A DNA stretch of 64,000 nt from Prevotella sp. UBA7551. GTDB taxonomy: Bacteria > Bacteroidota > Bacteroidia > Bacteroidales > Bacteroidaceae. The DNA is taken from assembly GCA_002479145.1 (NCBI GenBank), contig DLLX01000017.1, forward strand, positions 2,992-66,991. The letters are read 5' to 3'. The number at the start of each line of letters is the position of its first letter. The stretch's first letter is position 1. Both the position numbers and the translations under genes were made by a program. Under the pieces are notes generated by a model. It did not search any database. It was not told the origin of the DNA and saw nothing but the letters and a program-made list of their open reading frames with translations. Positions 43,503-51,013 of the stretch are shown in pieces.

Positions 43503-44345
43503 TTATCGAAGGACCACCTTTACAGCGTCCTTGCCCGCCTTTACCACATAGATGCCGCTCTGAGCATTGAGCGTGGTGGTGCTTCCAGAGTTGATCACTG
43601 CCACCTTCGCGCCCTCAAGGGTGTAGACCTCAGCCTTCGGTGCTGTGCCTTGGTAGCTGATGGTGTTGCCCGTCACGGCAATAGCAGAGGGCTGCTGTGC
43701 GGCCTGCGAAATGCCGTTGGCCGTCTTGTCCACTCCAGTCACGGTAATATCGTCCAGTCTAATGCCGCCGTCATCAGCGAGATCGAGCTTGCTGGTGAAT
43801 GTAAGCGTCAGGCTTTTGGCCTGCTGTGGCAACTTGATGCCCGTTGCTTTGCTCCAAGTCTTTTTCCCCTCGTCAAGTCCGAGGTTGGCAAAATCAGCCA
43901 CTTGCGTAGCCTGTCCATTGTCGGCTTTGCAATCTACGGTCATGTTCTTAACATCGCCTTTGTTCTTGCCGAAGGCGCCAAAAGCAAGCTCAAGATTGTC
44001 ATATCCTTCTGTGGCAATGCCCGTAATGGTGAAAGAAGCGTTGCCTTTGAAGTAAAGATTACCGTTTGCCGAAGCCCCTTCATAGTCAGATGGGTTGTTG
44101 TTGCGCACGTTTACGTTGTCATCCGCCGTGGCGGTAGTCCACGAGAACATCGACGATGGGTTGTTGGTCCAGACATGGTTCTCGATTGGTTCATCCTTGT
44201 CGGTGGCCGCTGTGCCGAAGTCTTCACTGAAAATCGTCACCGTTGAGGTTGCCTCGTTGTCGGCTGAAATGGTCGTAGTGGGTACACCAGCTGCAATGGA
44301 TGCAAGAAGCAATCCAGCGGAAAGAGTAAAGTTCTTTGTTCTCAT
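43503..44345 (-). CDS. Exported protein, probable type IX secretion C-terminal sorting domain
   Basis: A 280-residue protein with a signal peptide (about 1-28) and a jelly-roll-like region with FSEDFGT at its start (about 39-45) and DDGGIRLDDITVTG near 190-203, a pattern seen in carbohydrate-binding or adhesion modules. The last 70 residues look like a T9SS-type C-terminal domain: AEVYTLEGAKVAV, then a LNAQSGIYVVKAG turn and a final KVVLR. If so the protein is exported through the type IX system and attached or released at the surface. No catalytic motif is visible. A -7 box lies at 44378-44370. Confidence 0.75.
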   Translation of the reverse strand: MRTKNFTLSAGLLLASIAAGVPTTTISADNEATSTVTIFSEDFGTAATDKDEPIENHVWTNNPSSMFSWTTATADDNVNVRNNNPSDYEGASANGNLYFKGNASFTITGIATEGYDNLELAFGAFGKNKGDVKNMTVDCKADNGQATQVADFANLGLDEGKKTWSKATGIKLPQQAKSLTLTFTSKLDLADDGGIRLDDITVTGVDKTANGISQAAQQPSAIAVTGNTISYQGTAPKAEVYTLEGAKVAVINSGSTTTLNAQSGIYVVKAGKDAVKVVLR

Positions 44346-44369
44346 AACTATTTGCTTTTTAATTTTTCT

Positions 44370-44378
44370 GCAAAATTA
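44370..44378 (-). promoter_or_regulatory. -7 promoter box for the exported-protein gene
   Basis: TAATTTTGC on the minus strand, 25 nt before the ATG at 44345. Confidence 0.55.
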
Positions 44379-44523
44379 CCCAGTTGTTGCGACACTCCAA
44401 TTTCATCCATGTTACGATATGGTTAAGCAGAATAGCAGAAACCCACTTGTAACACGCTTGACACATTATTGTAATAAAAGCATCGTTCCTTTGCAATGTT
44501 TATCAAATTTTTTTAAGATTCCG

Positions 44524-45894
44524 ATGACAACGAAAACGAAGATTCGACTCTTTGCGCTGGCCGTGGTGGCTTGCTGCGCAAACCCGGCCATGGCTCAAGG
44601 TGATGACATGACCACAACCAAGAAGTTGCCCATGAAAGTTTACACGAAAAATGGCAGACTGCATTTTGAAACTGCCAAGGGCAACTTCCATTGGTGGTTG
44701 GACAACCGCATTTACATTGATGCAGCGGGCTACATTCCCACTGAGAGTGTGGATGGCCTCAGGTCGAAGACCAATAAGGACCTTGAGGATGACGACGGCA
44801 AGTTCCGTTTCAGCAATGGCGTGATTGTGCGGCGCGCGCGCATGGCCTTGAAGGCTACATTATATGAAAAGTGGTTCACGGAGTTTGACCTCGATCTTGC
44901 TTACAACGAGGTGGACATCAAGGATATGTATGTCGGTTATAAGTTCAATGACCATCTTTGGGTGAAGGCCGGACAGTTCAAGGAACCTATGAGTATGGAG
45001 AGCGTCACCAGCTCAAAGTACCTTCATAGCATGGAAAGACCTATGCCTGTGGACATATTTGCATCCGGACGGCATCTTGGCGCATCGCTTACCGCATGGG
45101 GAAGGCACTGGTGGGCCTCTGGCGGTGTGTTCGGTTCTCAGGTCGATCTGATACAGAAAGAACGCAACCGTGGCGATGATGGCTATGCGTTTACGGGGCG
45201 CGTGGCCATTTCACCAGTGCAAAACGATGAGACTACCATCCATATCGGTGGCTATGCCACATACCGCACGCCGGACGGAACGGGCCTGGAAAACCGCATG
45301 GTGGAGTTTCGCGGCCTTCCCGAAAGCGAGGTGGACCACCGCCGCTTCGTAGATGCTGAAGTGGAGAACGTCAACCATTATTGTACTTTAGGCTATGAAT
45401 TGGCTTTTCGTCACCGCAAATGGCTGGCCTATGGTGAGTATGTCTTCACAAGCATCAACCGTTATGGATTGGACGGCGGCAATAAATATGGTCTGAAGAA
45501 CGCCACCTTCAACGGCTGGTATGCCAAGGCCTCTTACATGATTCTCGGTCAGGCGCGCCGCTACTCGCCCGAAGATGCCGAGTTTGGACCCATGCCAGTG
45601 ACCCGTAAGGGCGGTAATCTGGAGGTTTCTGCTCATTACAGCACTGTGAATCTGAATGATTTCCACGACGCCAAGGCCGTCATCACAGGTGGTCAAGCCA
45701 AGGCCTATTCGCTTTCTCTCAACTGGTATCCGCGCACCAACCTGCTTGTAGGGCTCAACTACACGTTCATGGACAATGACAAGTATGCCGACGCAAAGGG
45801 AAATGTCACCGTCGGCGGACAACCCCTCAGCAAAGCGCGTAAGGACGGAATCGACTTCAGCATCCTGCAGCTCCGGCTCATGGCGGCGTTCTAA
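44524..45894 (+). CDS. Phosphate-selective porin (OprO/OprP family)
   Basis: An outer-membrane beta barrel of 456 residues with a signal peptide ending AMA-Q near 22. The family features are an N-terminal strand with HFWWLDNRIYIDAAGY-like text (here NFHWWLDNRIYIDAAGY), RRARMALKATLYEKWF, EFDLDLAYNEVDIKDMYVGY, VKAGQFKEPMSME and alternating beta strands to the end (LQLRLMAAF). The ATG at 44524 is the start; the open frame reaches 400 bp further upstream, across the divergent gene, but without likeness. A weak TTCCTTTG box lies at 44486. It is followed by a lipoprotein and a metallophosphoesterase gene. Confidence 0.88.
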   Translation: MTTKTKIRLFALAVVACCANPAMAQGDDMTTTKKLPMKVYTKNGRLHFETAKGNFHWWLDNRIYIDAAGYIPTESVDGLRSKTNKDLEDDDGKFRFSNGVIVRRARMALKATLYEKWFTEFDLDLAYNEVDIKDMYVGYKFNDHLWVKAGQFKEPMSMESVTSSKYLHSMERPMPVDIFASGRHLGASLTAWGRHWWASGGVFGSQVDLIQKERNRGDDGYAFTGRVAISPVQNDETTIHIGGYATYRTPDGTGLENRMVEFRGLPESEVDHRRFVDAEVENVNHYCTLGYELAFRHRKWLAYGEYVFTSINRYGLDGGNKYGLKNATFNGWYAKASYMILGQARRYSPEDAEFGPMPVTRKGGNLEVSAHYSTVNLNDFHDAKAVITGGQAKAYSLSLNWYPRTNLLVGLNYTFMDNDKYADAKGNVTVGGQPLSKARKDGIDFSILQLRLMAAF

Positions 45895-46070
45895 TGCGTA
45901 TGAGGTGGAGACACCGCTACGATAGGACACACGCAGAAAAGTGAAACTTAAATGAAAACATCCTTTTAGGATAAAAACAGGATAGGCGGTCATCAAAAAA
46001 CAAGCCTTATCAGGCATTAATAATGCCGCCAATCAATAACAAATTGTCACTTAACAATAAAAGATTTGCA

Positions 46071-47102
46071 ATGAGCAAGAATACAAAACAATACTTAGGA
46101 AAATCTTGGAACTCCTGCATCGCGAAAAAAGGAGGATTCCTTTTCATGGCGCTATGTCTGTTGACGACGCTGCTTTCGGGCTGCAAGACAGACAGCGAGA
46201 GTGATCTTCTCACTCCGGATGAGGGAGAGACAACAAGCGGAAAAGTGGTTATCAATGAAATATGTGGCAAGCAAGACCCTGACGATGACTGGCTGGAGCT
46301 TTACAATCCGTCGAAGGATGTGGCCGACCTTAGCGGGGCACAAATTGTGAAAACAGACGAGGAAGGCAAGGAAGAGGTCATTTTCACCTTCGCAAAGGGT
46401 AAGGCCATAAAGCCTGGAGAGTATCTTGTGGTGGCCACACTGACCGGTGAGCTTCAGGCAGGAATATCCAACTCCAAGGAAGTGGGGCTCCGTCTGGTGG
46501 CTGCCAACGGTGAGGTGATGGACCAATTCGACCGCGATAAGAATGTGGGCGAGGGCAAATCGCACAAAGAAGGGGGCAGCTACGCCCGCATACCCGACGG
46601 CACAGGCTCATGGACTGTTGTGGAGAAGGCCACTCGCGGTGCCTCTAACGGTGATTCATCCACGATTGGTGGTGGAAGCGACAATGGCAAGTTGGTCCTC
46701 AATGAGGTGTGTGGTAAGCAGGATCCTGACGATGACTGGCTGGAGCTTTACAACAATTCGAAGGCAGACAAAGACCTTTCTGGGGCACAAATCGTGAAAA
46801 CGGATGAAGACGGAAACGACGAAGTCATCTTCACTTTCGCCGCGGGTGCAGTGGCTAAGGGCAAGTCCTATGTGGTGGTAGCCACGCTCACAGGCGAGCT
46901 TCAGGCTGGCATATCCAACAAAAAGCAATTGGCCTTGACGCTGAAAGCGGCAGACGGCACGGTGATTGACAAGTTTGACCGCAACAAGGATGTAGGCGAT
47001 GGCGTGCAACACGAAGCTGGTGGCAGTTACGCCCGGGTGCCCAATGGCACTGGTTCTTGGAAGGTCGTGGCCAAGGCAACGCGCGGAGAGGCAAACAGTT
47101 AG
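46071..47102 (+). CDS. Lipoprotein with two tandem lamin-tail domains
   Basis: A surface or periplasmic lipoprotein of 343 residues (lipobox LLSGC, Cys38 from this start; a later ATG at 46146 would give a more normal signal). Residues about 57-193 and 205-343 are two lamin-tail (LTD) domains that are close copies of each other: both have NE(I/V)CGKQDPDDDWLELYN, DLSGAQIVKTDE, VVATLTGELQAGISN and GGSYAR(I/V)P. Between them lies a short Gly/Ser linker. Lamin-tail domains of bacteria are often attached to nucleases or phosphatases; here no enzyme domain is present. It stands between the porin and the metallophosphoesterase. Confidence 0.88.
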   Translation: MSKNTKQYLGKSWNSCIAKKGGFLFMALCLLTTLLSGCKTDSESDLLTPDEGETTSGKVVINEICGKQDPDDDWLELYNPSKDVADLSGAQIVKTDEEGKEEVIFTFAKGKAIKPGEYLVVATLTGELQAGISNSKEVGLRLVAANGEVMDQFDRDKNVGEGKSHKEGGSYARIPDGTGSWTVVEKATRGASNGDSSTIGGGSDNGKLVLNEVCGKQDPDDDWLELYNNSKADKDLSGAQIVKTDEDGNDEVIFTFAAGAVAKGKSYVVVATLTGELQAGISNKKQLALTLKAADGTVIDKFDRNKDVGDGVQHEAGGSYARVPNGTGSWKVVAKATRGEANS

Positions 47103-47159
47103 TATGTGGTTATAGTCAATTAACAATTATCAGTGGATCTGAAAAGCCAAAGTACAATT

Positions 47160-48320
47160 ATGACTCACCGTTTATCCAACCGTTTATCCGCCCTTCTTTC
47201 GGTCTCTTCTTACTGGGGAGGTCGGATGGGGGCATTCCTTTTCCTTTTTCTCCTGCCCTTCTTTGTGGGCGCGGAGACCATAAAGTTTGTGTTCGTTTCC
47301 GACTGTCACTACGGCCTTTCGCGCACCTTCCGTGGCCAAGAGGGTGTTTCAGCCCAGGCCGTCAGCCGTGCCATGATAGAGAAGATTAACCTCCTGCCCG
47401 GGTCAGTACTGCCCAATGATGGCGGCGTTTGTGGTGGACAAAAGGTTGGAGTGATTGATTTCGTGGCCAATACCGGCGACATTGCTAATCGCATGGAACC
47501 GGGAATACAGACTGCGGCGTGCTCGTGGGAGCAGTTTTTGGGAGACTGGACGACCCTGCTCGACGTGAAGTGCGACGGCGGTAAGAAAGCGCCGCTCTAT
47601 CTCTTGCCTGGCAATCACGATGCAACCAATGCCATAGGCTGGTGCAAGCCCATGCATCCCGACCGCGATGCTACGGCTATGGCCGGGATATTCAACCTGA
47701 TGATGAAGCCCAAAGTAGCACGCACTGCCGAGTCGTTCGACTATCAGGAAGATAAAGTGCAGTATTCGTTTACGCTGAAAGGTGTACACTTCGTGTTCGC
47801 GGGGATATGGCCCGACACGCCAACACGCCGATGGATAGAGACCGATATGGCACAAGCGGGTGCGCAACTGCCTGTCATCTTGTTTGTTCATGACCAACCA
47901 GATGTTGAGGCTAAGCACTTCATCAACCCCAATGGCAAGCATGACCTCAACCCCGAAGACCGTTTTGAGAACCTTTTGGCGGACACATCGAGTGTGCGAA
48001 ACCGCAAGGATGTGCCTGTGAAAGAGCGTGCCCAACTGGCTGATTTCTTAGCCAAGAACAGGCAGATTAAGGCCTATTTCCATGGCAACGAGAACTACAA
48101 TGAGTTTTATCGTTGGCCTGAGGGAGGACAAAAAGAGTCTACGCCCATTTTCAGAGTAGACTCTCCCATGAAGGGTGTGTATTCTTCGGCCGATGAAAGT
48201 CTGCTTTCCTTCATCTTCGTCTGTATCGATACCGATGCTCACAAGCTCACGGCAAGGGAGTGTCTTTGGAATGCAGGCAAAGGTTTGAGCTGGGGAGAGC
48301 ATGCCACAATAGCCTTTTAA
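47160..48320 (+). CDS. Exported metallophosphoesterase
   Basis: A calcineurin-like phosphoesterase with a hydrophobic export segment (FLFLFLLPFFVGA, about 26-38 from this start). The metal-binding motifs are DCHYG, NTGDIAN and PGNHDATN in the first half, and FVHDQPD and FHGNENYN supply the later histidines. The substrate is unknown, probably a phosphomonoester or phosphodiester in the periplasm. Start is uncertain: ATG 47160 or ATG 47226 are both reasonable; the GTG at 47133 is less likely. It lies 57 nt after the lamin-tail lipoprotein gene. Confidence 0.86.
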   Translation: MTHRLSNRLSALLSVSSYWGGRMGAFLFLFLLPFFVGAETIKFVFVSDCHYGLSRTFRGQEGVSAQAVSRAMIEKINLLPGSVLPNDGGVCGGQKVGVIDFVANTGDIANRMEPGIQTAACSWEQFLGDWTTLLDVKCDGGKKAPLYLLPGNHDATNAIGWCKPMHPDRDATAMAGIFNLMMKPKVARTAESFDYQEDKVQYSFTLKGVHFVFAGIWPDTPTRRWIETDMAQAGAQLPVILFVHDQPDVEAKHFINPNGKHDLNPEDRFENLLADTSSVRNRKDVPVKERAQLADFLAKNRQIKAYFHGNENYNEFYRWPEGGQKESTPIFRVDSPMKGVYSSADESLLSFIFVCIDTDAHKLTARECLWNAGKGLSWGEHATIAF

Positions 48321-48369
48321 CTTCGCTTGCAGGGGCTTTTCTTTAGGGTATGCGTACAAAGTTTAACTT

Positions 48370-48403
48370 CGGACATTATATATTATTTAATTTATAATGT
48401 CCG
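48370..48403 (+). terminator. Hairpin after the metallophosphoesterase gene
   Basis: 11-bp stem CGGACATTATA/TATAATGTCCG with a 12-nt A/T loop, flanked by two GTTTAAC copies 50 bp apart. No T-run, but a plausible end of the porin-phosphoesterase transcript. Confidence 0.5.
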
Positions 48404-48448
48404 TTGCTTTGTTTAACTAAATTGCCGGGCACAATTAATCTTTATTTA

Positions 48449-48479
48449 TTGTGAGTTTTGGTAATACTCTCTATCTTTG
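48449..48479 (+). promoter_or_regulatory. Promoter for the Cys/Lys-rich small protein gene
   Basis: TTG at 48449-48451, a 20-nt spacer and TATCTTTG at 48472-48479. The leader would be about 55 nt. Confidence 0.7.
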
Positions 48480-48541
48480 CATCGTCATCCAAATAAAGGG
48501 TGGCAACAACTTTTTACGTACAACTTTAAAACAAGACAGAA

Positions 48542-48820
48542 ATGAAAAGGATAGTTTTGGCAGCCGCAATGGCCGCATTCTTGGTAAACGGAGTGTTGGC
48601 AGTAAATGTTGAGAATGGCCCCCAGAAAGCAAAGACTGAGCAGAAAGCAACCTGCAAGAAGGCAGACGGAAAGGCTAAATGTGCTAAGGACGCTAAATGT
48701 GCAAAGGCAAAGAAGTGTGCCAAGAAGTCATGCTGCAAGGCTGCTCCTGCAAAGAAGAATGCTGGAAAGGCTGGCGCACCTTGCTGCAAGGCACAGAAGA
48801 AAGCAGCAGCAAAGAAGTAA
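48542..48820 (+). CDS. Small exported Cys/Lys/Ala-rich protein
   Basis: A 92-residue protein with a signal peptide (about 1-20) and a mature part of about 72 residues that contains 23 lysines, 8 cysteines (two as CC pairs) and many alanines. The cysteines occur in repeated short blocks such as AKCAKDAKCAKAKKC, which suggests metal binding or disulphide links. The basic AK repeats recall histone H1-like tails, but the signal peptide puts it outside the cytoplasm. I recognise no family. It has its own good promoter and a strong terminator, so it is a real single-gene unit, probably well expressed. Confidence 0.8.
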   Translation: MKRIVLAAAMAAFLVNGVLAVNVENGPQKAKTEQKATCKKADGKAKCAKDAKCAKAKKCAKKSCCKAAPAKKNAGKAGAPCCKAQKKAAAKK

Positions 48821-48855
48821 TGGGAATGGCATAAAGGGCCTACCATACTCTATCA

Positions 48856-48903
48856 ATAACGAAAAGGCATCATTCATCGAGTTGAATGATGCCTTTTCGT
48901 TAT
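48856..48903. terminator. Strong terminator after the small Cys/Lys-rich gene
   Basis: Perfect 21-bp stem (48856-48876 with 48883-48903) and 6-nt loop, rich in T/A near the ends. It sits between convergent genes and may serve both. Confidence 0.85.
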
Positions 48904-48973
48904 GTTTCAGAATCACTGATTTCTTTCAATGAGCATGATTATAATTAGTGAATCGAATGGCTGGCTGATAAAT

Positions 48974-49591
48974 TTACTGCTCGGGTAATCCGTGCAGCAA
49001 GTCGTTCATGTCACGTTTGAGTTGATCCATGTCCTTGAATACGATGCCGTGCATGCCTGCTTCTCGCGCCCCTTCGATGTTGGCGGGCCGGTCATCGATG
49101 AACACACACTCCTCTGGACGGACACTAAACTTCTTGCAAAACAGCTCGTAGATGTCGCGTTCAGGCTTCAGCAAGTGGCAAGAATAGGAAATCAGACAGT
49201 CCTCCAACGGCTCGAAGACACGGGGGAAGCGCGCGATGACGTCGTGAACCTTGGTTGACCAGTTGCTCAATCCCAACAAACGGTACCCCTCCGACTTCAG
49301 TTGGCACATCCATTCGTACATGCCCACAGTCTCGCCTGTGAAGAAATCGGCAAAGTGATGGTCAAAATGGTCGATGGCTTCCGCATATTCCGGCCACTGA
49401 CGCTTCTGCCTTTCTATATAATAAGAGAAAGGATGGAGTGCGCGGTCCACCTCATTGTTGAAGCTCTTGGGCAGCACCTGCTCAAAAAAGTGGCGCGCTT
49501 TCTCCTCGCTGTGGAAGTACTCTGTGAAATAAGCGATGTAATCGTACTGCACCAACACACCGCCAAAGTCGAATACAATGTTCTTTATCAT
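48974..49591 (-). CDS. HAD-superfamily phosphatase
   Basis: A 205-residue haloacid-dehalogenase-type hydrolase: IVFDFGGVLVQYD with the nucleophile Asp near residue 7, LLGLSNWS as motif II, HLLKPERDIYELF with the motif III lysine, and VFIDDRPANIEGA as motif IV. Likely a small-molecule phosphatase (sugar phosphate or nucleotide), substrate not decided. Start at ATG 49591 fits the family; a further frame to 49696 adds unlike sequence. It follows aroB on the same strand after 104 nt. Confidence 0.9.
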   Translation of the reverse strand: MIKNIVFDFGGVLVQYDYIAYFTEYFHSEEKARHFFEQVLPKSFNNEVDRALHPFSYYIERQKRQWPEYAEAIDHFDHHFADFFTGETVGMYEWMCQLKSEGYRLLGLSNWSTKVHDVIARFPRVFEPLEDCLISYSCHLLKPERDIYELFCKKFSVRPEECVFIDDRPANIEGAREAGMHGIVFKDMDQLKRDMNDLLHGLPEQ

Positions 49592-49695
49592 CTTGTTTCT
49601 TGTTTTGGTCATCCTCCATTTCGGGTGACGTGATTTAGTATCTCTTATTAACTTGCTGCGCTGATTTTGTTCGTTCGTGGCATGACTAAGCCCCA

Positions 49696-50745
49696 CTATG
49701 CTCCCTCGCGGAGGAAGTCAAGGGCCTCATGTGCCTCCTCATCGCTGATGACTTGGTCCACAATGGGCTTCCCAATGTCTCCAAGCAGCACGGTGTTGAT
49801 ATGTCCATGGTGCGACTTCTTGTCGTGGTGCATGAGCGTAGTCAGCTCCGCATAGTCGTCGCAGGTGATGGGGGGCGTGCCATAGTAGCTGCGTATAAAG
49901 TCCACGGTCTGTCGCATGGTGTCGGCGGGGAAGCCCTCGCGGACGGTGGAGAGATACAGCTCGCACACCAAACCGAAAGCCACGGCGTGCCCATGGAGCA
50001 GTGCCTTCCTGCCGAGCGACCACTCTTCTATGGCGTGTCCGAAGGTATGCCCCAGGTTGAGGGCTTTGCGGATGTCCTTCTCGTATGGGTCTTGGTCAAT
50101 GAAGCGCGCCTTAATGGCGATGTTCTCACCAATCATTGTGGACAAACGGTGCCAGTCGGGTTGTGAAAGGTTGAAGTTTATCAGCTCGGCCCAGTTCTCC
50201 CGGGTGTCGAGCAGGCCGTGTTTGAGCATCTCTGCATAGCCGCTTCGCAGATTGTCTGAATCCTGACTCTTGAGCCAACAGGGGTTGATGATGACGCGTG
50301 TTGCCTCTTTGAACGTCCCAATTTCGTTTTTCATGCCTCCGAAATTGACCCCAGTCTTTCCGCCTACACTCGCATCAATCATGGCCAACAGCGTAGTCGG
50401 CACGTTGATGAAGCTGAGTCCGCGCTTGAATGTCGCCGCCGCAAAGCCGCCAAGGTCTGTTACCATCCCGCCTCCCAAGTTGATAACGAGTGAGTGTCGG
50501 TTGGCTCCGCCTTTCTGTAGGCGTTCCCAGACGCGGGTGAGTTGCCTCAAATTCTTATTGGCATCGCCATCGACAAGCATGATTACCTCTGCTTGTCGCA
50601 AGGTGGGGAACTTGGCTATCTTGCTCCAGCAGTACCGATGGGAGCTGGTGTCGCAGATGACGAAGATTCCATCGTGCTCACATTCGGAGATGGCCAGCGC
50701 GAGATCGCTCTCGAAATGCTTTGATAAGATGACTCTTTGTTCCAT
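49696..50745 (-). CDS. aroB: 3-Dehydroquinate synthase AroB
   Basis: AroB makes 3-dehydroquinate from DAHP in the shikimate pathway, using NAD and a divalent metal. VINLGGGMVTDLGGFAAATF (NAD region), VPTTLLAMIDASVGGKTGVN (substrate) and LNLGHTFGHAIEEW (metal histidines) are all present. The protein is 349 residues from ATG 50745; a TAATTTTG box at 50776-50769 supports this start over one further upstream. Confidence 0.95.
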   Translation of the reverse strand: MEQRVILSKHFESDLALAISECEHDGIFVICDTSSHRYCWSKIAKFPTLRQAEVIMLVDGDANKNLRQLTRVWERLQKGGANRHSLVINLGGGMVTDLGGFAAATFKRGLSFINVPTTLLAMIDASVGGKTGVNFGGMKNEIGTFKEATRVIINPCWLKSQDSDNLRSGYAEMLKHGLLDTRENWAELINFNLSQPDWHRLSTMIGENIAIKARFIDQDPYEKDIRKALNLGHTFGHAIEEWSLGRKALLHGHAVAFGLVCELYLSTVREGFPADTMRQTVDFIRSYYGTPPITCDDYAELTTLMHHDKKSHHGHINTVLLGDIGKPIVDQVISDEEAHEALDFLREGA

Positions 50746-50768
50746 AGGTTGTTTCCTTTTAGTATATA

Positions 50769-50776
50769 CAAAATTA
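50769..50776 (-). promoter_or_regulatory. -7 promoter box for aroB
   Basis: TAATTTTG on the minus strand, 23 nt before the aroB ATG. Confidence 0.55.
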
Positions 50777-51013
50777 AGTTTTTTGTCTCTAACTACAGAA
50801 TAACAACTTCCATCTTTAACAATAATACACATTTTGTTTTCTGCTTTTGCTCAATCTTCGGGCTTAGTGTGCAAGGGAGTAAACTATATAGTCGTGCCTT
50901 TATGATGTCCTCGCCGTTTGCTGTTGGGATGATATTCCCTTTCCTTTGATACTGATTAAACCCTGAGGTGGCTTTTTCATCCAACAAAAGGAAGTAATTT
51001 CAATATAGGTAAA

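Noticed and set aside
44095..44523. Extended N-terminus of the porin gene
   Set aside because: The extra 143 codons are antisense to the divergent exported-protein gene, and a proper signal peptide begins at 44524.
45940..45965. Pho-box-like sequence between the porin and lipoprotein genes
   Set aside because: AACTTAAATGAAAACAT resembles half-sites only loosely, and I have no reliable consensus for this phylum to support it.
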